Part shown: one piece after another, positions 25,349 through 35,043 of the stretch | Layout of the letters: every line of letters begins with the position of its first letter | How positions within the stretch are numbered: the stretch's first letter is position 1 | Assembly (NCBI RefSeq): GCF_006438915.1 | Contig: NZ_RCZE01000005.1 | Location: 62,001 to 126,000, forward strand | DNA: 64,000 bases | Reading direction: 5' to 3' | Source of the DNA: Pseudomonas arsenicoxydans | GTDB lineage: Bacteria > Pseudomonadota > Gammaproteobacteria > Pseudomonadales > Pseudomonadaceae | Position numbers and translations under genes: made by a program | Notes under the pieces: model-generated | What the model was told of the DNA's origin: nothing | The model's database searches: none | Seen by the model: only the letters and a program-made list of their open reading frames with translations

Positions 25349-26176
25349 ATGAATCAAGCAAAATTCACGCTAGGTGGTTCAGTGAGCACAATGGCAGCCT
25401 GCGCACTCCTGCTGCAAGCCTCCGGCACGCTTGCACAGGAGCAATCACGAGCCGAACTGGCGAAAAAGCTCAGTAACCCAATCGCCGATTTGATCAGCAT
25501 GCCAGTTCAGTACAATCACTTGAGAGGATTGGGGCCGAATAATGCGGATGTGAATGTCACCAATATTCAACCTGTGATCCCGATTCACCTGGATGCACAG
25601 ACCAATATCATTTCGCGGACCATCGTGCCGATCATCAACTTCGATAGCCCAGCGCCTGGTGTGAATGGTCAGTCGGGCATCGGCGATGTCTTGCAGAGTT
25701 TTTTTTACTCTCCGGTGGCGGAGGCTGACGGCTGGGTTTGGGGGGTTGGTGCGGCGATTAATGCACCCACCGCCAATAAACAGGAACTGGGCAGTGGCAA
25801 GTGGAGTGCTGGCCCAACTGCTGTGGTGCTCAAGCAGCACGACGGCTGGACTTATGGAATCTTGGCAAATAAGTTGAACTCTTTCGCCGGCCAATCCAAT
25901 CGCGACTATGTCGATAGCACTTTTGTGCAGCCGTTTCTAACGTACACCACCAAAACCTACACCACTTTCGGCATCAATACTGAGTCGACCTATAACGCAC
26001 ATGACGGGGCAACCGAGGGTTGGACTTCACCAGTCAATCTGACGGTTGCGCAGCTGGCAAAGATCGCCGGAAAACCAGTGCAATTCGAGATTGGCTATAC
26101 CAAATATGTAACCAATCCGACGGATACGCCGACCGATGGATTCCGTGTAGCGGTGACCCTGTTGATGCCGGACTAA
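25349..26176 (+). CDS. Putative outer-membrane transporter-like protein
   Basis: The 275-aa protein has a signal peptide (residues 1-29, SVSTMAACALLLQASGTLAQ) and a beta-rich mature part with many alternating aromatic strands (WGVGAAINAPTANKQELGSG, WTYGILANKLNSFAG, TFVQPFLTYTTKTYTTFGIN), ending FRVAVTLLMPD with a C-terminal strand. This resembles the phenol-degradation MetA-pathway/neuromedin U-like outer-membrane family, which is often encoded next to arylsulfatases. GGGAG lies 6 bases before ATG 25349; ATG 25346 is an alternative. It diverges from the broken sulfatase gene and was probably its partner. Confidence 0.72.
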   Translation: MNQAKFTLGGSVSTMAACALLLQASGTLAQEQSRAELAKKLSNPIADLISMPVQYNHLRGLGPNNADVNVTNIQPVIPIHLDAQTNIISRTIVPIINFDSPAPGVNGQSGIGDVLQSFFYSPVAEADGWVWGVGAAINAPTANKQELGSGKWSAGPTAVVLKQHDGWTYGILANKLNSFAGQSNRDYVDSTFVQPFLTYTTKTYTTFGINTESTYNAHDGATEGWTSPVNLTVAQLAKIAGKPVQFEIGYTKYVTNPTDTPTDGFRVAVTLLMPD

Positions 26177-26506
26177 AACAGTGCCCATTTACGGATACGT
26201 ACGTCCGGATATTGTTCAGCAGGGCTGGGGCCAGGTTCTGGAAGTGTATGACCCATTTGGCAACCGAATCCGGATCTGCCAAAGCTGATCTTACTTTATG
26301 GGCTGGGTGACCCAATCCGCTTTGGGTCGTTGGCAACCCTTCGTGATAGGCAGCGATCGCCAAATTCAGTCGATTCTGACCGGCAGCTATGGGTCGATTG
26401 CTGTTATTCGCTACGGGCAGCAATCGGCCAAAAGCTGCCCCTTGGCGAGGGGCAGCTTACAACAATGAACTCAGCGACGATCGTTTCAAACCAGCAGTAA
26501 CCTCCG
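26177..26506. repeat. Gap with tandem copies of the dispersed repeat
   Basis: Between the outer-membrane gene and the AraC gene lie two adjacent copies of the dispersed unit: a degenerate one at 26317-26352 (CCGCTTTGGGTCGTTGGCAA...) and a good one at 26391-26437 (GGGTCGATTGCTGTTATTCG..., GGGCAGCAATCGGCCAAAAG), followed by a local hairpin AGCTGCCCCTTGGCGAGGGGC. No gene is visible. Confidence 0.55.
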
Positions 26507-27376
26507 TTATTGCAAAGGCACATAAATATCGGTCTGCCATTGATCCTGCGGTGTCTCGGGGAAAATGCTTAGATAATCGAAGAACAGTGGATGGTCTCGA
26601 AGCTCTTCGCCGCTGGTAGGGAGCCAGTCGCGATAGATCGGATAAATCGACTCACCGATGTGATCCGTCGAGCCCACGTGACGCACCACTACGCAGCGCC
26701 CGCCAGGGATAACCCTCTCGGTTACGCCGAATTCATTCGCTGCTACCGCCTCGTGAGTCTCGCCGCAGATCGCAAACCTGAACTCATCGGCAGGGGTCGT
26801 ATCGGGGTTGCCGAAAGGAATACCAAAGCTGCGACTTGATGCCACCGGCGACTGTCCGCTCTGCATGCGCCACTCGATAAATTTACGCACGCTTTCATTA
26901 ACAAGCCCGGGCGCTCCGCAATGCTCTAATGCTGCAACCCTGACTTCGCAAAACTCCACAATTCGTATCTGCATGATGATGTTCCTGGAAAAATGAGGGA
27001 TGGTGAACACCGCACTCCAGACCTGCCAATTCGGTTGCTTCCTGAATGCACTCGGCGTCATACCGAACGCCCGCCTGAACGCCCTGGAAAATGCTTCGGG
27101 GCTTTCGAAACCCGCACCGAAAGCAGCGTCCAGCACCGAGTAATCCGCGAGGGAAGACAAGCTATGCGCCGCGCGTCGTAGTCGCATCAGTTGTACATAA
27201 CGTGAAACAGGCACGCCCACGAACGCGGTGAATTGTCGATGAAAGTGAAACGCCGAAAAATTCGCGACTTGGCTCAACGTCTTCACGGACAAGTCACCTT
27301 CGAGATTGGCGTCGATGTAGGCGAGTACCAAGTCGAAGCGTTTGGTGTAGGCGGCGTTGCTCGGCAAGTCAGACAC
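26507..27376 (-). CDS. AraC-family regulator with GyrI-like effector domain
   Basis: The 289-aa protein begins with the AraC DNA-binding domain (LVLAYIDANLEGDLSVKTLS, HFHRQFTAFVGVPVSRYVQL, AAFGAGFESPEAFSRAFRRA), followed from about residue 135 by a GyrI-like/SOUL-fold small-molecule binding domain (MQIRIVEFCEVRVAALEHCG, then FRFAICGETH and GGRCVVVRHVGSTDHI). This is the Rob/BltR-like arrangement used to sense hydrophobic cationic compounds. The divergent or downstream targets are not evident, though a multidrug-type ABC exporter gene lies next to it. Confidence 0.9.
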   Translation of the reverse strand: MSDLPSNAAYTKRFDLVLAYIDANLEGDLSVKTLSQVANFSAFHFHRQFTAFVGVPVSRYVQLMRLRRAAHSLSSLADYSVLDAAFGAGFESPEAFSRAFRRAFGMTPSAFRKQPNWQVWSAVFTIPHFSRNIIMQIRIVEFCEVRVAALEHCGAPGLVNESVRKFIEWRMQSGQSPVASSRSFGIPFGNPDTTPADEFRFAICGETHEAVAANEFGVTERVIPGGRCVVVRHVGSTDHIGESIYPIYRDWLPTSGEELRDHPLFFDYLSIFPETPQDQWQTDIYVPLQ

Positions 27377-27627
27377 TGGATGGAGGCTCCGGGAAATACG
27401 GTAGGCAATAGAGTCGACTATATCGGCGTGCCCGCGCCTAGCCGTGTTTGCTCAGGACGCGATTGAATTACCTGTTCGACGTGGCCACCTTGGATGCATC
27501 GTCTTGAAGCTACCGGGAAGTCCATCAGAGCCTCCGATTGTAAATCCTGTACGACCGATAGTTTCGGGTCGAGAGCAGCCCATGCCGAGTGGCAATGACC
27601 GTGCCCCCTGCTGCGCATTCCTCCCGC

Positions 27628-29487
27628 TCACACCTGATCCATCGCCTCGACCACGCCCATATCTTCACCGAGGAACCCGCCGCTTTGATGCTGCCACAGC
27701 CGCGCATAGATGCCGTTTTTTCCAAGCAATTCGGTGTGAGTGCCCTGTTCGATGATGCGTCCGTCATCCATGACGATGAGCCGGTCCATGGCCGCAATCG
27801 TGGACAGCCGATGGGCGATCGCGATCACAGTCTTGCCCTGCATCATTTCATCAAGACTTTCCTGAATGGCCACTTCGACTTCCGAGTCCAGCGCACTGGT
27901 GGCCTCGTCAAGCAGCAGGATCGGGGCATTCTTGAGCATCACCCGGGCAATCGCGACGCGTTGGCGCTGGCCGCCCGACAGCTTGATGCCGCGCTCACCC
28001 ACAAGGGTGTCGTAGCCGGTATGGCCTTGCCGGTCGCTCAGTTGGCTGATGAACTCATCGGCCTGGGCATTGGCCGCGGCGCGGTGGATTTGCGCATCGG
28101 TCGCATCGGGACGGCCGTAGGCGATGTTGTCGCGGATGGAACGGTGCAGCAGGGAGGTATCCTGCGTGACCATGCCGATGGCGCCGCGCAGACTGTCTTG
28201 CGTCACGTGTGCGATGTTTTGGCCGTCGATGCAAATCTCTCCACTGTCGACGTCATAGAAGCGCAGCAGCAGGTTAATCAGCGTGGATTTGCCGGCGCCA
28301 GAGCGGCCAACCAGACCGATTTTTTCGCCCGGACGGATGTTCAGGCTCAGGCCATCGAGCACCTGGCGTTCGCCACTGTAATTGAAGCTCACATTGTCGA
28401 AAGTGACTGCGCCGCCGGAGGTCACCAGGACGTCCGCGTCCGGCGCATCCTTCACCTTTGGCCCACGGGTGAAGGTTGCCATGCCGTCCTGCACGGTGCC
28501 GATGCTCTCGAACAGCGAGGTCATTTGCCACATGATCCAGTGCGACATGCCATTGATACGCAACGCCATGGCGGTGATGGCCGCCACGGCACCTGCGCCG
28601 ACCTCACCCTGGTGCCATAGCCACAGGGCATAGCCACCCGCTGCCATGATCAACGCCACCACCAACGCCTGGTTGACGATCTCGAACTGGCTGACCAGGC
28701 GCATCTGGCGAAAGCCGGTTTGCTTGAAATCCTCCATCGCTGCTCGCGCGAAGTGCGCTTCACGATTGGAGTGGGAGAACAGCTTCACCGTCGTGATGTT
28801 GGTGTAGGCATCCGAGATACGCCCGGTCATCATCGACCGCGCATTGGCCTGTTCCTGCCCGACTTTCCCCAGGCGGGGTACGAAGTACAGCATGGCCAGC
28901 CCGAACAACATGACCCAGGCAACGAAAGGCAGCATCAGCTTCAGAGCGAAGCCACCGGCCAGCGCGATGATCGCAATGAAATACACGCCGATCCCGGGGG
29001 CGATCTCGATCAGGGTGAACAGCACGTCGCGCACGGCCAGCGCCGTCTGCATCACCTTGGTCGTGACCCGGCCGGAAAATTCATCGGAAAAAAACGAAAG
29101 ACTTTGCCGCAACATCAAGCGATGAAAGTCCCAGCGCAGCCGCAACGGCAAGTTAATCGCCAATATCTGGTGCTGCACCATCGTGCGCAGCGCCACCAGC
29201 CCGACACTGCCCACCATGACGATGCCCATACCCCACAACACGCGACTTTCCTGCGCAGCCGCTTCACCGCCCGCTTGCCAGGTCGAGAGCAGGTCCACGA
29301 CCTGCCCGAGGAAGGAAAACAGCCAGGCTTCGTAAATCGACACAGCGGCACTGAGCAGTGCAAGCGCAAGGATGTAACCGCGGGCGCCGCGCGTACAGGC
29401 CCACAGGAAGCGAGCCAGGCCGCTGGGTGGTGGAGGAACCTCGTCAGGGGGAAAAGGGTCGAGTCTTCGTTCAAACGCACGAAGCAT
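27628..29487 (-). CDS. ABC exporter, fused permease and ATPase (MsbA-like)
   Basis: The 619-aa half-transporter has an N-terminal type-1 exporter membrane domain with about six helices (residues about 30-330) and a C-terminal ATPase domain. The ATPase shows Walker A GRSGAGKSTLINLLLRF, signature LSGGQRQRVAIARVML, Walker B ILLLDEATSALD and the H-loop AHRLSTI. It should work as a homodimer in the inner membrane exporting a lipid, peptide or drug. ATG 29487 is chosen because GGAGAAC lies just upstream and the family starts there; the open frame to 29628 is not conserved-looking. It follows the AraC/GyrI-like gene on the same strand, 250 bases away. Confidence 0.92.
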   Translation of the reverse strand: MLRAFERRLDPFPPDEVPPPPSGLARFLWACTRGARGYILALALLSAAVSIYEAWLFSFLGQVVDLLSTWQAGGEAAAQESRVLWGMGIVMVGSVGLVALRTMVQHQILAINLPLRLRWDFHRLMLRQSLSFFSDEFSGRVTTKVMQTALAVRDVLFTLIEIAPGIGVYFIAIIALAGGFALKLMLPFVAWVMLFGLAMLYFVPRLGKVGQEQANARSMMTGRISDAYTNITTVKLFSHSNREAHFARAAMEDFKQTGFRQMRLVSQFEIVNQALVVALIMAAGGYALWLWHQGEVGAGAVAAITAMALRINGMSHWIMWQMTSLFESIGTVQDGMATFTRGPKVKDAPDADVLVTSGGAVTFDNVSFNYSGERQVLDGLSLNIRPGEKIGLVGRSGAGKSTLINLLLRFYDVDSGEICIDGQNIAHVTQDSLRGAIGMVTQDTSLLHRSIRDNIAYGRPDATDAQIHRAAANAQADEFISQLSDRQGHTGYDTLVGERGIKLSGGQRQRVAIARVMLKNAPILLLDEATSALDSEVEVAIQESLDEMMQGKTVIAIAHRLSTIAAMDRLIVMDDGRIIEQGTHTELLGKNGIYARLWQHQSGGFLGEDMGVVEAMDQV

Positions 29488-29864
29488 GGTGTTCTCCAAA
29501 ACGATCAAGTTGAGGGGATTCTGCCATTGAACGGTTGCTTTGAGGGTTTTGCGAAGTTGAGGTATGGCGCTGGTGGCAGGTTGCTCCAAGAGGCCCGTCT
29601 GAATGAGCGAGCGCGCTGGCAGTCCCATTCAGGCTAGTGAAGCCATGCACTTTTGTGACAACGCGGCCTCGTGCCGTAACCACGCACTGACTGGCAAGTG
29701 TTCAAGCATATGAGCATGAGATTCCCCCCGCTTGATTGATAAACCGGGGGTATTCAGGGATTTGGGGGCCGCTGTAAAAATAGATGTTCAAGAACGCATC
29801 GCCGCGTTAATGAGCTATACCCAATAGTCCCCCACCGCACTTCTTCCACTATTGGAGGTTGGCA

Positions 29865-30314
29865 ATGAAACTCTCTACTCCCCTGTCAGCGCTAATGATC
29901 ACCGCGAGTCTCTTCGGCTGCACTCACTCATCACACCAATCAATGAATCTTGCTTTGGCAGCGACCCAGAGAAACCCTGGTCATACCGCCACGACCACAT
30001 TAACCAGTGTGGGCAATCAAACCAACTTTGACTTCTACATCACGGGTGTTCCAAGCGGAACCATCCTGCCCCCTCGCATCTACACGTTCATCAACAAAGG
30101 CAGTTGCCAGCAGCCCGGGCCAGCCGCGTTCGCAATGAACGATAAGGTCAACACTGAACCCAATGCGGGTACCGGCGGATGGACCTTTTACCGAAGCGCG
30201 CCGATAAAAATGCCAGACCTGCTGTCTGGCAAATACTCCATTGTCGTGCGTACTTCACCCGAGGATGGCAGCGCCGATATATTCTGCGGCGATGTGGCGC
30301 ACGCAACTCGATGA
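29865..30314 (+). CDS. Putative exported lipoprotein
   Basis: The 149-aa protein has a lipoprotein signal with lipobox ASLFGC (Cys at about 19). The mature part has a beta-sandwich look (TTLTSVGNQTNFDFYITGVP, PRIYTFINKGSCQQPGP, GKYSIVVRTSPEDGSADIFC) reminiscent of CHRD or Cu/Zn-superoxide-dismutase-like folds, but without the metal His cluster. GGAGG lies 6 bases before the ATG. Function unknown. It is convergent with the AraC gene to the right. Confidence 0.65.
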   Translation: MKLSTPLSALMITASLFGCTHSSHQSMNLALAATQRNPGHTATTTLTSVGNQTNFDFYITGVPSGTILPPRIYTFINKGSCQQPGPAAFAMNDKVNTEPNAGTGGWTFYRSAPIKMPDLLSGKYSIVVRTSPEDGSADIFCGDVAHATR

Positions 30315-30347
30315 AACCCGGTAAACGTCCATCGGCACCTGACTCGC

Positions 30348-31304
30348 TCATGCCGATTGTCTGCGCCAAGTGCCAGGGGATGTGCCGAACTGGCGCTTGA
30401 ACGCGCGACTGAACGCGGCTTCGGATTCGTAGCCGACGGCAAAGCCGATCTGCGCCACATTACCGCGACCTTCGCGCAGGTGTTGAGCCGCCACGTGCAT
30501 ACGCCAGAGAGTCAGGTATTGCATCGGTGGCTGTCCGACCAGTGCCGTGAATCGCTCCGCGAATACCGAGCGCGACATGCCCACCTCCAGCGCCAGGGCT
30601 TGCGCAGTCCAGCTTTCGGTTGGCCTGGCATGGAGCAGCGCCAGCGCTCGTCCGATTTGCGGATCCCGCAACCCTGCAAGCCATCCGCTCCGCTCCGCGG
30701 GGAGGCTGGCGACATACTGGCTGACGGCCTCGACAAACAGCAATTCCGATAGCTTGGCGATGACCGTTGTCGAGCCGACGCGCCCCGCCGCAATCTCACT
30801 GACAGCGAAACGGAATGAGCTTTCGATCCAGGTGCCCGAAGCCGTCGCGCGCAGGTCCAGTTTCAACAAGGATGGCAGCGCCGAAAGCAACGGACTGAAG
30901 GGCGTTTCAGAGCCGAGGAATCCGCACAATAACTGTGTGGCCTCGCCGCCTCCGCCGTAGTTGATCCGTGAAATCGCGCCGACGTTCGGCGGCTGGATAA
31001 CGTCCTTTGCCGACATGGGCTTAATACTCAGGTCGCTGCCAAAGGAATGAGCGTCATTGTGAGGAAGCAGCACGAGTTCGCCTGCCCCCACGTCGATGGC
31101 GGCACCCCCGTCGATGCGAATTTGCATGTGCCCGGCGGCGACAAAATGCGATGACATGACGTGTCGGGGCGCCGCCAGGAACGGCTTGCAGTCATCCGCC
31201 GAGATCCTGCCGTTGATGCACCAGGGCGCAGTGAGTTCAGCCTCGAGAAAGACCCCTCCAGACAGCCGAATCACCCGCAAAACATCAGAAAGCGCATCCA
31301 GCAA
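30348..31304 (-). CDS. AraC-family regulator with cupin_6 sensor domain
   Basis: The 318-aa protein has an N-terminal cupin_6 domain (residues about 5-190, with HFVAAGHMQIRIDGGAAIDV and ELVLLPHNDAHSFG) and a C-terminal AraC domain (WTAQALALEVGMSRSVFAER, VAQIGFAVGYESEAAFSRAF). Members regulate adjacent oxidoreductase or detoxification genes. It starts 181 bases from, and divergently to, the diiron-protein gene, so it probably controls that gene and the MAPEG gene behind it. Confidence 0.9.
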   Translation of the reverse strand: MLDALSDVLRVIRLSGGVFLEAELTAPWCINGRISADDCKPFLAAPRHVMSSHFVAAGHMQIRIDGGAAIDVGAGELVLLPHNDAHSFGSDLSIKPMSAKDVIQPPNVGAISRINYGGGGEATQLLCGFLGSETPFSPLLSALPSLLKLDLRATASGTWIESSFRFAVSEIAAGRVGSTTVIAKLSELLFVEAVSQYVASLPAERSGWLAGLRDPQIGRALALLHARPTESWTAQALALEVGMSRSVFAERFTALVGQPPMQYLTLWRMHVAAQHLREGRGNVAQIGFAVGYESEAAFSRAFKRQFGTSPGTWRRQSA

Positions 31305-31485
31305 TTGCCAACCCTCCTTTCCGGAGCCCGGAGCAGGTAATCAGGCGTACTGGTCATTCACTGCCGCAACGGCGACACCTAGATTAGCACCAACGCGGAC
31401 CCGGCGACCGAGACGAGCCCCAGAGGCTCTGCCCATGGTTATGGGTTCCGACGTCAACCGTAGCGGCCCACAGCAGGAGATCGAT

Positions 31486-32439
31486 ATGAACACCCTCGCG
31501 ACCATACCCGGCCCGAATTCAGGCAACGCCGCCCGTTATGCGCAACTTGTCAGATCATCAAAAAAATCGGAATGGCAGATCGATCGCGATTTGCTCCAGG
31601 ACCGCAATTTCGACTTCTCGCGCAAATTCCTGCCCGACGGGCTGTCGCACATCGACCGCCTGAGCTTTCTCGCCGCGGACGAGGCGCGCCTGCTCAGTCA
31701 GATTCAGGGCCGGACCTATGCGTACCTCTTTGGCCTGGTCGAGCGTTTTATCAGTGCCAAGATGCTCGACCAGGGGCGCGGCCATGTCTTCGACGATCAG
31801 CTCGCCCTCGAAGCGCTGGTGCGTTTTTCCAACGACGAGCTCAAGCACCAGGAGCTGTTCCGGCGCATCGAAACGATGTTGGATTCGCACCTCCCAGCGG
31901 GATATCGCCAAGTGGCCGATGCCAACGATGTGGCGCGTGCGGTACTGGCGTCCAGCACCTGGTCGGTGCTGGCGCTGACCTGTCATATCGAGCTGTTTGT
32001 TCAAACCCACTACACGAAAAGCATCGCCCCGCGCGAGGAGTTGTGCCCCTTGTTCAAGGACGTCTTCAAATTTCACTGGAAGGATGAAAGCCGCCACGTC
32101 GTCCTCGATGAACTGGAGTGGAAGGCAGAGCACGCGAAACTCACACCAGCCGAATGCGACCGGGCGGTGAATGACCTGATTGCACTGGTGGGCGCCGTCG
32201 ACGCCATCTTGCAGGCACAATCGACCGCCGATGGCGAGTACTTCATTGGCAATGTTTGCAGATCGCTCAGTGCCGATGAGACAGCGCAAATCAAGGCCGG
32301 CGTGCTGGGAGCGTACCGCTGGCAATACCTTGTCTCGGGCGTGCAGCATCCACACTTTGGCCGGCTGCTGACGAGCATGACTACGCCCGAACAGATGGCC
32401 AGGATTGAGGCCGCACTGGCGCCCATCATCAGCCACTGA
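31486..32439 (+). CDS. Ferritin-like diiron protein, possible oxygenase
   Basis: The 317-aa, mostly helical protein carries a complete carboxylate-bridged diiron signature: Glu86 in GLVERFISA, Glu118 and His121 in NDELKHQEL, Glu169 in CHIELFVQ, and Glu201 and His204 in KDESRHVVLDELEW. Both halves keep the same 32-residue spacing from Glu to ExxH, as in rubrerythrin, AurF and ribonucleotide reductase R2 folds. It is longer than storage ferritins and may be an oxygenase or oxidase; the substrate is unknown. AGGAGA precedes the ATG. A MAPEG membrane protein gene follows on the same strand, and a divergent AraC gene lies upstream. Confidence 0.75.
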   Translation: MNTLATIPGPNSGNAARYAQLVRSSKKSEWQIDRDLLQDRNFDFSRKFLPDGLSHIDRLSFLAADEARLLSQIQGRTYAYLFGLVERFISAKMLDQGRGHVFDDQLALEALVRFSNDELKHQELFRRIETMLDSHLPAGYRQVADANDVARAVLASSTWSVLALTCHIELFVQTHYTKSIAPREELCPLFKDVFKFHWKDESRHVVLDELEWKAEHAKLTPAECDRAVNDLIALVGAVDAILQAQSTADGEYFIGNVCRSLSADETAQIKAGVLGAYRWQYLVSGVQHPHFGRLLTSMTTPEQMARIEAALAPIISH

Positions 32440-32519
32440 ACGACAGCGCGCGACCGACTGCCCGTCGGCCGCGCGTTGCGCGATGACGTGCTGACAGCGA
32501 TCTGTGGAGGATGGCGGCC

Positions 32520-32939
32520 ATGACGATACCGATGTGGATGCTGCTGGGATTTGCGACCTGGACGTTACTGCTGTTGATGGCCACCGTCGGCGTGTATCGC
32601 TGGGTCGCCATCCTGTTCTCGAAGGTTCCGATCGCCTCTTTCCGCAGCGATCAACTTGAAGGCGAGGACTGGTATCGGCGCGGGACACGGGCACACGCCA
32701 ACTGCGTGGAAAATCTGCCGGTCTTTGCCGTCATCGTCTGGGTGATTTCAGCCCTCGAGATCAACGGGCCTGCGGTCAACTACTTGAGCCTGATCGTGCT
32801 GATCGCTCGCGTGTGCCAATCGCTGGTTCACGTAGGCCATGTGCAAACCGATGCTTTCGTGGCCGTTCGGTTTTTCTTCTTTAGCGTTCAGTTGCTGTGC
32901 TTTCTTGCGCTCATTGTCATCGCTGCGGGTCATGGCTGA
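32520..32939 (+). CDS. MAPEG family membrane protein
   Basis: The 139-aa protein has four predicted membrane helices and the MAPEG motif RRGTRAHANCVENLPVFAVI after the first helix. The family includes microsomal glutathione S-transferase-like and eicosanoid enzymes; bacterial members have little-known roles in detoxifying lipophilic compounds. GGAGG at 32506-32510 sits 9 bases from ATG 32520 and directly abuts ATG 32511, so 32520 is the likely start. It is 80 bases behind the diiron gene and probably co-transcribed. Confidence 0.85.
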   Translation: MTIPMWMLLGFATWTLLLLMATVGVYRWVAILFSKVPIASFRSDQLEGEDWYRRGTRAHANCVENLPVFAVIVWVISALEINGPAVNYLSLIVLIARVCQSLVHVGHVQTDAFVAVRFFFFSVQLLCFLALIVIAAGHG

Positions 32940-33302
32940 GAAATTGCGCTCCATTTGACCGCCCGCTTGCATTCGAATTGACCCATTATTTGCATTCGTC
33001 CTGACCACCGATTGCATCGGATTTTACCGGCACGCGTTGTAATCATGATCGGCAGAGAACGGCCAGAAGCGGTCAGTCAGTGTCCATGAAGCATGTGGGC
33101 TATTCCGATTTTGAATATTGTCCAGTGCTGACCCCAATCGAAGAAGTTTGCCTCCTATATTGGCTGCCCTCCTGTGAATAGCGGGAGTTTGCTAAGTGAC
33201 CTACGCTCAGATACGGCAGTAAACCAGCTGGAGTCTCGACGTGTTCAATCGCTGATGAGGACATCCAGAGCACAGATGATTTTGATCGGGAGCGACGCAA
33301 CG
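32940..33302. other. Intergenic gap
   Basis: No gene is visible in these 363 bases. TTGCATTCG occurs twice (32968 and 32992). A piece related to the second dispersed motif (GATCGGCAGAGAACGGCCAG, then AAGCGGTCAG) lies at about 33044-33073. The promoter of the DUF1254 lipoprotein gene should be near the right end; GGGAGCG lies 7 bases before its ATG. Confidence 0.4.
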
Positions 33303-34781
33303 ATGAAACCGGATTATTCAACCTGCATGAAATGGATCGCAATCGCTGCCGCCTCGGTGGCTCTTGTAGCAGGCTGTGCCAGCCAGAGCGATCCCGTGGC
33401 CCAGGCCGAGAAAGCCGATGCAGCCAAGGGCATCGCCGCGCCCAGCCTCACCGAAACGAAGGCCATCGCCGAGGAAGCCTTCATCTACGGACTGCCGATC
33501 GTCATGAACTATGCGGTGATGTATGAATACGCCGTGGACAAAAGCGGCCCGCAGTTCAAGGCACCCTTTAACAAAATCAAGAACGAGCCCCGTGTCTTCA
33601 CCTACCAGGACACGGCCATCGTCACACCCAACAGCGACACCCCCTATTCGTTCCTCTGGATGGATCTGCGCACCGAGCCCATGGTGCTCACGGTACCCGC
33701 AGTGGAAAAGAAGCGTTATTACTCGGTGCAGCTGATCGACGGCAACACCTACAACTACGGCTACATTGGCAGTCGCACCACGGGGAACGGCCCGGGCAAC
33801 TACATGGTGGTCGGGCCTGACTGGAAGGGTTCCATGCCACCGGGCATCAATAAGGTCTTCTACTCGACAACGCCCTTCACGATCGCTGGCTACCGAACCC
33901 AGCTCTTCAATCCCAAGGATATGCCGAACGTGATCAAGGTGCAGTCAGGCTACAAAGTCCAGCCGCTGTCGGCGTTTTTGAAACAACCGGCGCCGCCTGC
34001 ATCGCCGGTTATCGATTTCCCGCCAATTACCACGGCGGGGATCAAGGAGAACTTCTTCGAGTACCTCGATGCCGCGCTCCAGTACGTGCCGCCAACACCG
34101 GAAGACAGGGAGATTCGGGCACGAATCGCGCAAATCGGCATCGGCCCGGGCAAGAGTTTTAAGCTCAAGGAGCTCTCGCTCGAACACAAGGCCGCCGTCC
34201 TGCTCGGCATGAAGGAAGGCGACGAGAAGGTGGACAAGTGGTTGTCCGGCGGACTCAAGAACATCAATGGCTGGGGCATCGGTTCGTATTTTGGCGACCG
34301 CCACTTCTACAACGGCAACTGGCTGATGCGCGCGGGCGCGGCCAAGGGCGGTATCTACGGCAACGATACAGTGGAAGCCACTTATCCCATCACCCGCACA
34401 ACAGCGACCGGCGAGCCACTGGACGGCAGCAAACACAACTACACGCTCACCTTCCCCGCCGGACAGCTGCCGCCGGTGAACGCGTTTTGGTCGGTGACCA
34501 TGTACGACGGCAAGACGCAGCTCCTGATCAAGAACCCGATCGACCGCTATCTGCTGAACTCGCCCATGCTGCCGGCCATGAAGAAGGGCAAGGACGGCGC
34601 GCTTACCCTCTACATCCAACGGAACTCGCCCGGTAAGGCGCTGGAAGGCAACTGGTTGCCCGCGCCCGACGGCCCGATTTATTTGGTGATGCGCCTCTAC
34701 TGGCCCAAAGAGACGCCACCCTCAGTCCTGCCGGCTGGCGAAGGAACATGGAAACCAGCAGGCATCGTGGTATCGAAATAG
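33303..34781 (+). CDS. DUF1254/DUF1214 family lipoprotein
   Basis: The 492-aa protein has a lipoprotein signal (ASVALVAGC, Cys25). It then matches the DUF1254 domain (AEEAFIYGLPIVMNYAVMYE, NSDTPYSFLWMDLRTEPMVL) and the C-terminal DUF1214 domain (NAFWSVTMYDGKTQLLIKNP, YIQRNSPGKALEGNWLPAPD). Such proteins are exported and common in environmental bacteria; no activity is established. An open frame runs further upstream to 33174 but lacks a signal. A related but different DUF1254 gene lies 4 kb downstream. Confidence 0.9.
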   Translation: MKPDYSTCMKWIAIAAASVALVAGCASQSDPVAQAEKADAAKGIAAPSLTETKAIAEEAFIYGLPIVMNYAVMYEYAVDKSGPQFKAPFNKIKNEPRVFTYQDTAIVTPNSDTPYSFLWMDLRTEPMVLTVPAVEKKRYYSVQLIDGNTYNYGYIGSRTTGNGPGNYMVVGPDWKGSMPPGINKVFYSTTPFTIAGYRTQLFNPKDMPNVIKVQSGYKVQPLSAFLKQPAPPASPVIDFPPITTAGIKENFFEYLDAALQYVPPTPEDREIRARIAQIGIGPGKSFKLKELSLEHKAAVLLGMKEGDEKVDKWLSGGLKNINGWGIGSYFGDRHFYNGNWLMRAGAAKGGIYGNDTVEATYPITRTTATGEPLDGSKHNYTLTFPAGQLPPVNAFWSVTMYDGKTQLLIKNPIDRYLLNSPMLPAMKKGKDGALTLYIQRNSPGKALEGNWLPAPDGPIYLVMRLYWPKETPPSVLPAGEGTWKPAGIVVSK

Positions 34782-35043
34782 AACACGCGCCGGCTCCCGC
34801 AGGTTCCCCGGCATTTGTCGGGGGCTCTCTCCGTTGTTCAGGACGGCAAATACCGCGTCACACTCGCGTCCAACAGCTTGATCAGCGCTGGCTCCATGAA
34901 CTGGAAATCATCAGGTATGTAACCAGTAATTGACCGCTTTGACCGTTAGCTATATTTCGGGAAAGGGCCGCTTTGGGTCGTTCTCTGCCGGTCATCGCGT
35001 TTGAATGCGCAAATGGAGGATGAGTCCTTAATCACAAGCGAAT
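34782..35043. other. Intergenic gap with repeat-related motif
   Basis: A hairpin near 34816-34833 (CCCCGGC...GTCGGGG) follows the DUF1254 stop. At 34968-34993, GCCGCTTTGGGTCGTTCTCT followed by GCCGGTC matches the second dispersed motif, also seen at 37037 and, inverted, at 33044. No gene is seen. Confidence 0.4.

Noticed and set aside
27377..27627. Possible small gene between the AraC/GyrI-like gene and the ABC exporter
   Set aside because: Several short frames exist on both strands, but none has a ribosome site or conserved-looking sequence.
29725..29750. CCCCCG/CGGGGG inverted repeat before the lipoprotein at 29865
   Set aside because: Only 6 bp of stem with no T-tract and no fitting position for a terminator; could easily be chance in GC-rich DNA.
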